A stretch of DNA of 52,534 bases from positions 1 through 52,534 of the forward strand of contig JANQMX010000093.1 in assembly GCA_028279885.1 (NCBI GenBank), given 5' to 3'. Below, one piece after another: positions 34,730-44,985 of the stretch (position 1 is its first letter; each line of letters starts with the position of its first letter). The notes below the pieces were generated by a model that worked only from the letters and a program-made list of their open reading frames with translations, had not been told where the DNA came from and searched no databases. Both the position numbers and the translations under genes were made by a program. The DNA comes from Rhodovibrionaceae bacterium. GTDB lineage: Bacteria > Pseudomonadota > Alphaproteobacteria > Kiloniellales > DSM-21159.

Positions 34730-35003
34730 GAGCTGGGTTCGCCTGCCTGACCGGCGACTGTTGTCGTACAGACCCAATGCTGAAACTAGGAATTCGACAC
34801 ACCAAAAAAGGGTGTTGTGATTACGCTTACTGGTAGTGCAATATAGCGTTATCTCGCGTTTTGTTGTTGCCAGCCAGCGTCGATATCAAGCTATTCTCAG
34901 CGTTGAATCGACAGATTTTACCTCAACGAAAGACTGTGTCTTGCAGATGTCGACTGTTTTAGAGGTACGCTGATTTAGTTGGTGCGAAGGGGGGCAGGTA
35001 GAC
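34730..35003. other. A+T-rich leader of the protease island
   Basis: 274 bases clearly richer in A+T than the flanks. It includes an imperfect inverted repeat, GTCGATATCAA (34879-34889) against TTGAATCGAC (34903-34912), with one unpaired A, about 90 bases before the first island gene; this could be an operator. No gene seen. Confidence 0.5.
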
Positions 35004-35495
35004 ATGGCTGATGATGGCGCCGATAGGCAGGCGTACTCAATGGCGCTCTACAAGGCATCCAGCGATTGGACACTAAGGTGTAAGAGCGCTCCGAACGTCG
35101 CCCTCGCCAGTCTGAAGGTTTTCCTGAAAGAAAACGGGATCGGCTTGCTCGACGAAGCTGAGGCCGATGAAGATTCGAAGGCGGCAGCCCTTGACCGCGC
35201 CGTCCAGGCCATCGCCAAAGCAAATGCGGAGCCAGAGAACGGAACGGCCGAAATGGCGGCAGTTGCCGCTCCGCTGGAATTCGCGAGAGACGTTGAGCTT
35301 GAGCGAGAGCAGATCCAGCAAAATCCATCAGCGTTTCAATCGGTTTCCGCCGCGCTCATATACTCCGGCCTGGTGCTTTCCTTAGCGATTATCGCAAAGC
35401 TCAAATACAACGACGGGAAGTGGTCTCTCGAGCCAGGCATTCCGGACTTAAAGCACTTTGCGGAGGTGGCAAAAGGATTGTTCAAGCTCGGATAA
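35004..35495 (+). CDS. Island gene 1: single-TM protein of unknown function
   Basis: A 163-aa protein I do not recognise. A soluble N-terminal half (about 1-110, rich in Ala, Glu and Lys, mostly helical with one candidate beta stretch WTLRCKS) is followed by one transmembrane helix (about 113-132, SVSAALIYSGLVLSLAIIAKL) and a short tail with an amphipathic helix (FAEVAKGLFKLG). It has no signal peptide, so the N-terminus is probably cytoplasmic. It is followed within about 14-38 bases by the protease gene. In overall plan it recalls the small membrane components that accompany protease effectors in bacterial conflict systems; that is only an inference. Confidence 0.7.
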   Translation: MADDGADRQAYSMALYKASSDWTLRCKSAPNVALASLKVFLKENGIGLLDEAEADEDSKAAALDRAVQAIAKANAEPENGTAEMAAVAAPLEFARDVELEREQIQQNPSAFQSVSAALIYSGLVLSLAIIAKLKYNDGKWSLEPGIPDLKHFAEVAKGLFKLG

Positions 35496-35532
35496 ATAGG
35501 GCCGTAGAGTGGCCGTCATGGGAGCAAGCGCT

Positions 35533-37041
35533 ATGGGGATGTTGGTTGATTGGAAGAGGGTTGTCGATCAAGCGCAACGTGCCAGCACCACAGCCGAGAG
35601 GCAGGGAACGCCGCGGCCGAGCCGTTACGATGTTGCCTTGTTGGTGCCGCGGCGAAGTGCTCTAGAGGATTCGGGTGCGGTGGTGTCCAAGGGCAACCTG
35701 GAACGGCGTATGACCTGGGGTAAGGCGGGTAACGGCTCTCGATCTGGCGACTCATATCAGATTTGGGAGCCTAAAAAGTCGCCGAAAGATGTTTTTCTAT
35801 CTCGCAAATTCAAGCAATATGGCCCGGAAACCGAAGTGATCGTGCAGTCCGGTGACTCTGGAGCGTTCCAGTACCTGCCCAGACTTGGTGTGTATTTGGC
35901 TTATCAACCCCGAAATCACAAAAAAGACTATCCAATATTTGATGATTTCATGGAAGAGATGTATGATGAGTACTATGTCGCAAGAGATCAACGGCTCTAC
36001 TTGAGCCCTCACCAAAACGGAGGCAGCGCAGGGGCGCCGCCGGATGACAGTCTGAGGGAATGGCCTGAAGCCGCCGGACTCCATAGAGCAAAGGAACTCC
36101 GCGTCGCGGGGCAAGGTGTCCGCTATGGTGTCGTGGACAGCGGCATCGACGCAGACCACGAGGAATTCGGCAACAGCCGCAGCATCGGTTTCGCCTATGT
36201 TCCGGTGCGGGAAGCCTCACCGATCGCGGTGGGGCGGCGCGGTTTCGACCCGGATAACCATGGAACCCACGTGTCGAGCATCCTGGTGGGAGAACGCGTG
36301 GGGATCGCCTCGGGCGCCCGGGTCTTCTCCGCCTGCGTGCTTGAGGCAGAGAACATTGCCACGACGCTCCGGCGCGTGGTGCTCGGCCTCGACTGGCTCT
36401 ACGGCATATTCACGCACGAACAGAATCAAGGCAAACCTCTGATCCTCAACATGTCCATGGGCTTCAATCCAGAGCCGCCCGTCGAACACGCCAGCGCACC
36501 GAGCAAACAGGATATAGAAGACTATTCTTTTTCTATGAGCGGTCTAACAGCGATCATAGAAAGTATGCTCGACGGTGGCGTTCTGGTGGCTGCCGCAATG
36601 GGAAACGACGGCGCCTCACACTACCGCATACCGGCTGCGGCTCCCGACGTTCTCGGCATCGGCGCGGCCGATAAGGAGGGCACCGAGATCATGCCATTTT
36701 CCGGAAGTGTACCGGACGATCTGCAGTCCGCCGGACTTGGCGGACCGGATATCGTCGGCGTCGGCGAAGACGTCTTGGGCGCAGTCTGCAGGGCCGAGGA
36801 TGGCTCGCACCGCTACGAAAGGCGCTCTGGAACCAGCCAAGCTACGCCCTATGTAGCTGGAATTGCCGGACTCTATTGGAGCATGGACAGGAGAATGAGC
36901 GCCGAGGACGTCAAGACTTTGCTTCTAGACACGGCTACGGGCGTACCGGCACAAGAAGATGCCGCGCGTTGGGGCGCTGGTTTGGCGTGCTTCGCACCGC
37001 CGCCAGAGCTTGTACGAGCTTGGCAGAATCATAACGATTAA
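35533..37041 (+). CDS. Island gene 2: S8 family (subtilisin-like) serine peptidase without signal peptide
   Basis: A 502-aa protein. An N-terminal domain of about 180 residues, unlike a normal subtilisin prosegment, precedes a peptidase S8 domain with a complete active site: Asp202 (GVVDSGID), His243 (NHGTHVSSILVG), the oxyanion Asn358 (AAAMGNDG) and nucleophile Ser435 (SGTSQATPYVAG). No secretion signal or membrane helix is visible, so it may act in the cytoplasm. ATG 35533 has GGGAG at 8-base spacing; GTG 35509 and ATG 35518 or 35539 are alternatives. The next gene encodes a free I9-like domain that may restrain it. Codon use is less G+C-rich than in flanking housekeeping genes. Confidence 0.88.
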   Translation: MGMLVDWKRVVDQAQRASTTAERQGTPRPSRYDVALLVPRRSALEDSGAVVSKGNLERRMTWGKAGNGSRSGDSYQIWEPKKSPKDVFLSRKFKQYGPETEVIVQSGDSGAFQYLPRLGVYLAYQPRNHKKDYPIFDDFMEEMYDEYYVARDQRLYLSPHQNGGSAGAPPDDSLREWPEAAGLHRAKELRVAGQGVRYGVVDSGIDADHEEFGNSRSIGFAYVPVREASPIAVGRRGFDPDNHGTHVSSILVGERVGIASGARVFSACVLEAENIATTLRRVVLGLDWLYGIFTHEQNQGKPLILNMSMGFNPEPPVEHASAPSKQDIEDYSFSMSGLTAIIESMLDGGVLVAAAMGNDGASHYRIPAAAPDVLGIGAADKEGTEIMPFSGSVPDDLQSAGLGGPDIVGVGEDVLGAVCRAEDGSHRYERRSGTSQATPYVAGIAGLYWSMDRRMSAEDVKTLLLDTATGVPAQEDAARWGAGLACFAPPPELVRAWQNHND

Positions 37042-37088
37042 GTGGCAGATTCGTAGAAATCGGGGTATGATAGGTTGAGGAGTCGACG

Positions 37089-37364
37089 ATGCAGTATGTA
37101 GTCACGCTGGCTCGGCCAAGAAAGAAAGGCAATCTCTCCGCAATCTCTGAGGAAAACAAGAAATTGCGTGAGAAATTCGTCGAGAATTTTTTGAAAGCCT
37201 GCGGTATTCGCGATCCGAAAGAAGCCAATGTTAGCATCGAGTCAGCGGAACACTCGCCGGTCGTGTTCATTACCTCGCCTGACGACGTCGAAGAGAAGAT
37301 TCGTAGCATTCCTGGCGTACGCGACGTGTCTGGTAATGTAGCGGTCGTCGGCCGCTCAATGTAG
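37089..37364 (+). CDS. Island gene 3: free-standing inhibitor I9-like (subtilisin propeptide-like) domain
   Basis: A 91-aa protein. The predicted order of strands and helices, starting with YVVTLARP, a long helix (EENKKLREKFVENFLKAC), a strand with VSIESAE, PVVFITSP, a second helix (DDVEEKIRSIPGV) and a last strand (VSGNVAVVG), is that of peptidase inhibitor I9/propeptide domains. The segment IPGVRDVS corresponds to the usual PGV..VE end. Normally I9 is fused in front of a subtilisin; here it is separate and downstream, as in yeast Pbi2-type inhibitors. It lies 47 bases after the protease stop. The similarity is by eye and moderate. Confidence 0.6.
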   Translation: MQYVVTLARPRKKGNLSAISEENKKLREKFVENFLKACGIRDPKEANVSIESAEHSPVVFITSPDDVEEKIRSIPGVRDVSGNVAVVGRSM

Positions 37365-37525
37365 TTGTCTTCGTGAATTTTTAGCCGTCGCCGTTTCACG
37401 ACGTCTCTTTTCCACTGCGGTCGTTATTGCGCTGCCGTCATTGCCGCTGCGTCCAAGCCAAGACACCGCAGAGAACAGTACTATTGATAGCCGGCGTTGC
37501 TATCGCCCCATGCTAAGCTGAGGCC

Positions 37526-38041
37526 ATGCAGGTCGAGATCCGCAAGACGTCCCGCTGGCATGAGATCGCCGTGCAGCGCGCCGATGGCGTGGCCTTGGCC
37601 CTGCGCTCGCCCGACCGCAAGTTCTCGCCGCCGCACGACCTGGTGCATCTGGTCGTCGAACGGGCACTGGGCCTGGATGGCGGTTTCTGGGGTTGTGTGG
37701 CCAAGGGCGCCAAGTTTCCGGGCATGGAGGTCACTGCTGGCCGGCAACGCCCGCAGGCCGAGGCACGCTCTCAGACGTTGATCAAAGAAAACAAGGTCCG
37801 GCTGAACGAGACGGAGGTCTTCGCCGGTGTCTTTCAGGAGGCACTGTTGGAGGATGGAGGCGAGGCGGAGCCGAAACGCAATCAGCGGCTGCGGCGAGCG
37901 CTCGCGGCGCGCGGGCGCAAGCTGACGACCGAGGCGGTGGCGATCATCTGGAAAGACCTGATCGAGATGCGCCGGCGCTGGGAAGGCCTGGCCGAGGGCG
38001 AGAGCCTCAGGGTGGATTGGCCGGAGAAGAGGCGTCGGTAG
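37526..38041 (+). CDS. Conserved protein of unknown function (171 aa)
   Basis: A 171-aa soluble, basic protein. Its opening, a strand-rich MQVEIRKTSRWHEIAVQRAD, then LRSPDRKFSPPHDLVHLVVERALGL and GFWGCVAKGAKFPGM (about 27-67), looks conserved; the C-terminal half is helical and ends in WPEKRRR. I know no function for it. The PPHDLVH stretch with its His-Asp-His could bind a metal. It lies 161 bases after the island, with ordinary high G+C, and is convergent with divL, so it probably belongs to the core chromosome. Confidence 0.7.
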   Translation: MQVEIRKTSRWHEIAVQRADGVALALRSPDRKFSPPHDLVHLVVERALGLDGGFWGCVAKGAKFPGMEVTAGRQRPQAEARSQTLIKENKVRLNETEVFAGVFQEALLEDGGEAEPKRNQRLRRALAARGRKLTTEAVAIIWKDLIEMRRRWEGLAEGESLRVDWPEKRRR

Positions 38042-38042
38042 C

Positions 38043-40175
38043 TCAGGCGCTGGCCGCCGCTGCGTCGCCGTCCTCTCCGTCCTCCTGGTCCCCCAGCGCG
38101 GCCGGGGGCTGCTCGGGCAGGACGCAGCTCACCTCGGTGCCCTCGCCGGGGTGGGAGGCCAGCTCGATATGCCCGCCGTGGAGCTCGATCAGGCTCTTGA
38201 CCAGGGAGAGGCCGAGACCGGCGCCGTGGCCCTGGCCGCGCCCGCCGGCCCGCTCGAAGCGGCCGAAGACCCGCGCCTGGTCCTCTTCCGGAATGCCGAT
38301 GCCGGTGTCGCGGACCGTCAGGTGCAGGGTGCCGTTCTCCCGCCAGGCGCAGACGGTCACCTCGCCGCCGGGCGGCGTGTACTTGAGGGCGTTGGACACC
38401 AGGTTGAACAGCGCCTGGCGCAGCCGGCGCTCGTCGCAGGTGACGCAGCCGATGTTCTTCTGGCAGTCGATGGCCAGGGCCAGTTGGCGGCTGCGGGCGC
38501 GCTCGGCGGCCAGCATCTGGGTCGAGGACAGTAGCTCGGCGACGTCGACCTCCTCCATTTCGAGCTGCATGTAGCCGGCTTCGATGGAGGCAAGGTCGAG
38601 GATGTCGTTGATCAGCGCCATCAGCTGATCGGAGGATTTGACGATGGCCTCGGCATACTCCTTCTGCCGCTCGCTCAAGCTGCCGTAGTACTCGTTGCCC
38701 AGGATCTCGGCGAATCCGGTGATGGCATTGAGCGGCGTGCGCAGCTCGTAGGAGATGTTGGCGATGAACTCGGACTTCAGACGGTCCGCCGTCTCCAGCG
38801 CCTCGTTGCGCTCGCGCAGGGCGCGCTCGACCTGGATGGTGTCGCTGATGTCGACGTAGGTGAAGAGGCTGGCGCCGTCGGGCAGCGGCACCTGGGTCCA
38901 CTCGATGGAGCGGCCGTCGGTCAGGTCGAAGCGCCCGCGGCCCTCCTTGGCCTCGCTGGCGCCGGCGACGAGGCGCGTCCGATAGTCATCCCAGCGGTCG
39001 TCGGGAACGCCGAGCAGCTCCTGGTTCCCCTCGATCAGCTTGCGGACGTGCGGCTCGCCTTCCAGCGCCTGCGGGCTGAAGCTCCAGATCTCCCGGAAGG
39101 GCGGGTTGTGCAGCTTCAGCCGGCCGTCGGCGCCGAACACGGCGACGCCTTCGTAGAGCTTGTCGAGCGTCTCCCGCTGCACGGCCACCAGGGTGTTGTA
39201 GGTGCGTTCGAGATAGAGCAGGTCGGTGACGTCCTCGAAGGTGAAGAGCGTGCCGCCCAGCGGATGGGGCGAGGTCGTGGTGCGGATGGTGGAGCCGTCG
39301 GGGAGATGCAGCAGCTCCTCCTTGGGCTCGATCAAGTTCTGGATGTTGCGCAGGTTCTGGCGCCGGTATTCGGCGAAGTCGGCCTGCTCCGGCAGGCGCC
39401 GGCGCTCTCTGAGATAGTCCCAGACCTCGGTCAGCATGGGCTGGGTCTCGAGAAAGGCTTCGTCGATCTCCCACAGGCGGATGTAGGCGGCGTTGGCGAA
39501 GACCAGGCGCAGCTCCGGGTCGGTCAGGGCGATGGCCACGTCCAGGTTCTCCAGGACCTCGCGGTGGGCGTCCACGTGGCGCTTCAGCTCCGTGCTGCGC
39601 TCCTCCAGCTCGGTGAGGTCCCGCGCGATGCCGAGCTGGCCGCCGCCCGGCAAGGGACACTCGCTGATCTCGAAAAGGCGCCGCTCGCCGTTGGTGACGG
39701 CATGGACGCGCAGGCTCTGTGCGGCGTCTTCCTGGCGTGCCCGGGCGGCGAGGTTCTTGAGCTGTGCACGGGCGTTGCCCTCGGGCAGCTCGGCCTGCTG
39801 CTTGCGGGCGTCCTCGGCGCTCATGCCGACGGCGGCCAGATGGGCGCTGTTGAAGTCGGCGAGGCTCAGCGTGTCGTCGCGCAGCCAGAGGGGGAGCGGC
39901 AGCTGGTCCATCGCCGCGCGGTAGCGCTGCGCCTTGGCCTCGGTTTCTGTCAGGGTCGTGGAGAGGCGGTCGCGCTCGCTTTCCAGTTCGCTGCGGGCGG
40001 TTTGCGCCGTTTCGAGCGCGGCGGCGCTCTCGTCGCGCGCCTGCTCCGCTTCGCCGCGTTCCGTCTCGGCGGCCTGGCGCGCCCGGCGCTGGCTCAAGGC
40101 AAAAATCACCGCCGCCCCCGACAGGAGGATCGCAGCGGCCGTCAGGCCTATGAGCAGACTATTCACCGCAGCCAA
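38043..40175 (-). CDS. divL: DivL-type PAS-domain histidine kinase homologue (Tyr instead of His)
   Basis: A 710-aa protein: one N-terminal membrane helix (about 7-27), a coiled-coil (about 30-85), several PAS-like domains (about 85-190, 205-320, 330-450), then a HisKA dimerisation domain and an HATPase_c domain. In the H-box the phospho-acceptor is Tyr476 (NISYELRTPLNAI) where kinases have His, which is the hallmark of Caulobacter DivL (Tyr550). The ATP-binding motifs remain: N box FNLVSNALKYTP, G1 DTGIGIP, G2 GAGLGLSLV. DivL controls CckA and CtrA in the cell cycle. It lies next to ahcY on the same strand, an arrangement I recall from other alphaproteobacteria. Confidence 0.88.
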   Translation of the reverse strand: MAAVNSLLIGLTAAAILLSGAAVIFALSQRRARQAAETERGEAEQARDESAAALETAQTARSELESERDRLSTTLTETEAKAQRYRAAMDQLPLPLWLRDDTLSLADFNSAHLAAVGMSAEDARKQQAELPEGNARAQLKNLAARARQEDAAQSLRVHAVTNGERRLFEISECPLPGGGQLGIARDLTELEERSTELKRHVDAHREVLENLDVAIALTDPELRLVFANAAYIRLWEIDEAFLETQPMLTEVWDYLRERRRLPEQADFAEYRRQNLRNIQNLIEPKEELLHLPDGSTIRTTTSPHPLGGTLFTFEDVTDLLYLERTYNTLVAVQRETLDKLYEGVAVFGADGRLKLHNPPFREIWSFSPQALEGEPHVRKLIEGNQELLGVPDDRWDDYRTRLVAGASEAKEGRGRFDLTDGRSIEWTQVPLPDGASLFTYVDISDTIQVERALRERNEALETADRLKSEFIANISYELRTPLNAITGFAEILGNEYYGSLSERQKEYAEAIVKSSDQLMALINDILDLASIEAGYMQLEMEEVDVAELLSSTQMLAAERARSRQLALAIDCQKNIGCVTCDERRLRQALFNLVSNALKYTPPGGEVTVCAWRENGTLHLTVRDTGIGIPEEDQARVFGRFERAGGRGQGHGAGLGLSLVKSLIELHGGHIELASHPGEGTEVSCVLPEQPPAALGDQEDGEDGDAAAASA

Positions 40176-40339
40176 GATCGCATGCCGGATTCTGGAACAG
40201 TTAACTCCTGGCCCGGCAAGGTTAATTTAACCCTAAAGCCTTGCAGTTTGGACTGTATCAGATGACCGGAGCGCGTGAATAGGCCCGGCCGCGCAGCTTT
40301 TTCGCCGTTTGCAGCCCGGCCCGGCTCATCAGGCGCTGA

Positions 40340-41740
40340 TCAGTAGCGATAATGCTCCGGCTTGAACGGCCCGTTCTCTTCGACCCCGATGTAGGCGGCC
40401 TGCTCGCGGGACAGCGCGCTGAGCTTGACGCCGATTTTCTCGAGATGCAGGCGGGCGACTTTCTCGTCCAGGTGCTTCGGCAGGATGTAGACCTCCTTGC
40501 CGTAGTTGGCGCCGTTGGCCCAAAGCTCGATCTGCGCGATCACCTGGTTGGTGAAGGAGGCGCTCATCACGAAGCTCGGATGGCCGGTGGCGCAGCCGAG
40601 GTTGACCAGGCGGCCTTCCGCCAGCAGCACGATCTTCTTGCCGTCGGGGAACTCGATCTCGTCGACCTGGGGCTTGATGTTGTCCCACTTGAGGTTCTTC
40701 AGGGCGGCAACTTGAATCTCGTTATCGAAGTGGCCGATGTTGCAGACGATCGCCCCGTCCTTCATGTCGCGCATGTGGTCGAGGGTGATGATGTCCTTGT
40801 TGCCCGTGGCGGTGACGAAGATGTCGGCCCGCGGCGCGGCATCCTCCATGGTCACCACCTCGTAGCCTTCCATGGCGGCCTGCAGGGCGCAGATCGGGTC
40901 GACCTCGCTGACCAGCACGCGCGCACCGGCGTTGCGCAGGGAGTCGGCGGAGCCTTTGCCGACATCGCCGTAGCCGGCGACCATCGCGACCTTGCCGGCC
41001 ATCATCACGTCGGTGGCGCGGCGGATGGCGTCGACCAGGGACTCGCGGCAGCCGTACTTGTTGTCGAACTTCGACTTGGTCACCGAATCGTTGACGTTGA
41101 TGGCCGGGAAGGGCAGGCGCCCCTCGGACTGCAGCTGATAGAGCCGGTTGACGCCGGTGGTGGTCTCCTCGGTCACGCCGCGGACCGCGGCAAAGGCCTT
41201 GGCGTACCAGCCCGGCTGCTCGGCGATGCGCTTCTTGATGGAAGCGAAGAGCGCCTCCTCCTCTTCGCTCTTGGGCTCGCCCAGCGCGTTCGGGTCCTGC
41301 TCGACCTTGGCGCCCAGGTGCAGCAGCATGGTGGCGTCGCCGCCGTCGTCGAGGATCATGTTGGCCGTCTCGCCGTTCGGCCACTCGAAGATCTTGTGGG
41401 TGAAGGCCCAGTACTCGTCCAGGCTTTCGCCCTTGAAGGCGAAGACCGGCGTGCCGCCGGCGGCGATCGCCGCGGCCGCGTGGTCCTGGGTCGAGTAGAT
41501 GTTGCAGGAGGCCCAGCGCACATCGGCGCCCAGCGCCTTCAAGGTCTCGATCAGAACCGCCGTCTGAATGGTCATGTGCAGCGAGCCGGCGATGCGGGCG
41601 CCGGCCAGCGGCTTCTTGCTGCCGTACTCTTCGCGCAGGGCCATCAGGCCCGGCATCTCTTTCTCGGCGATGGCGATTTCCTTGCGGCCATAGTCGGCCA
41701 GGGCAATGTCGCGGACGTAATAGTCGTTGGCAGCGGTCAT
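40340..41740 (-). CDS. ahcY: Adenosylhomocysteinase
   Basis: A 466-aa NAD+-dependent enzyme that splits S-adenosylhomocysteine to adenosine and homocysteine, removing the inhibitor of methyltransferases. Signature regions are [16 protein letters not shown] (about 52-67), the NAD-binding loop [17 protein letters not shown] (about 255-271), the substrate-site [13 protein letters not shown] region, and the C-terminal KPEHYRY that reaches into the partner subunit. It has the ~40-aa insertion common in bacterial enzymes. Upstream of divL on the same strand; a separate promoter is likely. Confidence 0.97.
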   Translation of the reverse strand: MTAANDYYVRDIALADYGRKEIAIAEKEMPGLMALREEYGSKKPLAGARIAGSLHMTIQTAVLIETLKALGADVRWASCNIYSTQDHAAAAIAAGGTPVFAFKGESLDEYWAFTHKIFEWPNGETANMILDDGGDATMLLHLGAKVEQDPNALGEPKSEEEEALFASIKKRIAEQPGWYAKAFAAVRGVTEETTTGVNRLYQLQSEGRLPFPAINVNDSVTKSKFDNKYGCRESLVDAIRRATDVMMAGKVAMVAGYGDVGKGSADSLRNAGARVLVSEVDPICALQAAMEGYEVVTMEDAAPRADIFVTATGNKDIITLDHMRDMKDGAIVCNIGHFDNEIQVAALKNLKWDNIKPQVDEIEFPDGKKIVLLAEGRLVNLGCATGHPSFVMSASFTNQVIAQIELWANGANYGKEVYILPKHLDEKVARLHLEKIGVKLSALSREQAAYIGVEENGPFKPEHYRY

Positions 41741-42117
41741 GCGCGCTCCGTTCGGCTGTTCGGCTCTGCTGTGGAGGGACTCTCGGCGCCGATCTAGCAG
41801 TCAGCGCGAGCGGGTGCAACACCATGGCGCCGTCCTTTGGTGCAACCCTGACGGCGGCAGGCCGCAGGCTTTCTTCAGCAGGAATTGTCCCTATTGCACC
41901 AGAGGTTTCATTGCGCCCGCGCTTGACGCCTCGGCCCGAATACACTTACTTGGCAATGGTTTCGACCGTTCCGCTCACCGCTGATAGTGGGCGCGCAAGA
42001 AGGGCGGCGAGACCTGGACGTAAGGGAGGCGCCTCCGGCACAGCCGGAGAGGCGGTGCATTTGACCGGACCGCCGGGCAGAGAGCCAGCCGCGATCTCCT
42101 ATTGAGGGCGGTTGGCG
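41741..42117. other. Divergent ahcY / acyl-CoA synthetase promoter region
   Basis: 377 bases, no gene. GGTGCAAC occurs twice in direct orientation (41813-41820 and 41839-41846), and its complement TTGCACC at 41894-41900. I see no known SAH riboswitch fold. Confidence 0.5.
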
Positions 42118-44075
<1,958 letters not shown>

Positions 44076-44079
<4 letters not shown>

Positions 44080-44933
44080 ACGACGTTAGTGTGGACCAGG
44101 CCCCGATGACGAGCGAGCTGAGTACCGATCAGAGCGGCGGACCAGTCACGGGGCCGCGCCTGTTCAACGAGGTGCTGCTCGAAGTCAACAACGTCTCGCT
44201 GTCCTTCGGCGGCGTGAAGGCGCTGAGCGACATTTCCTTCGACATCAAGAAGGGGGAGGTCCGGGCCATCATCGGGCCCAACGGCGCTGGCAAGTCCTCG
44301 ATGCTGAACTGCATCAACGGCTTCTATCACCCGCAGGAAGGCACCATCACCTATAAGGGCAAGGAGCGGCGGCAGATGCGCCCGCACGAGGCGGCCAAGA
44401 CCGGCATCGCCCGCACCTTTCAGAACATCGCGCTGTTCCGCGGCATGAGCACGCTCGACAACATCATGACCGGGCGGCTCCTGAAGATGAAAAGCAACCT
44501 CTTCTGGCAGGCGCTCTACTGGGGGCCGAACCTCAAGGAAGAGAACGAGCACCGGGAGAAGGTCGAGCACATCATCGACTTCCTGGAGATTCAGGACATC
44601 CGCAAGACGCCGGTCGGGCGCCTGCCCTACGGCCTGCAGAAGCGCGTCGAGCTCGGCCGGGCGCTTGCCATGGAGCCGGAGCTGCTGCTGCTCGACGAGC
44701 CGATGGCCGGCATGAACGTCGAGGAGAAGGAGGACATGTGCCGCTTCGTGCTCGACGTGAACGACCAGTTCGGCACCACCATCGCCCTGATCGAGCACGA
44801 CATGGGCGTGGTGATGGACATTTCAGATCGCGTGGTGGTGCTCGACTACGGCCGCAAACTGGCCGACGGCACTCCCGACGAAGTACGCAGCAACCAGGAC
44901 GTGATCGACGCCTACCTCGGCGTCAGTCACTGA
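44076..44933 (+). CDS. livG: Branched-chain amino-acid-type ABC transporter ATPase (LivG-like)
   Basis: A 285-aa ATPase of the HAAT family. It has Walker A GPNGAGKSS (about 68-76), the LivG-specific stretch GIARTFQNIALFRGMSTLDNIMTGR, a signature written LPYGLQKRVELGRAL (LPYGxQ in place of LSGGQ, usual in LivG), and Walker B LLLLDEPMAGMN. An N-terminal tail of about 30 residues precedes the domain. It overlaps the ligase gene by 4 bases and is followed by livH, so it belongs to the same operon. Confidence 0.92.
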
Positions 44934-44985
44934 GCCGCGGGGCACCGGCAAGACAGCGGCGATAGGATAGGGAGCCAAAACGACG

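Noticed and set aside
40281-40325. Terminator hairpin after ahcY
   Set aside because: The two C/G-rich stretches are direct rather than inverted copies and do not form a good stem.
41741-41830. SAH riboswitch in the ahcY leader
   Set aside because: I looked for the conserved core and pseudoknot on the minus strand and did not find them; direct GGTGCAAC repeats explain the visible pattern better.
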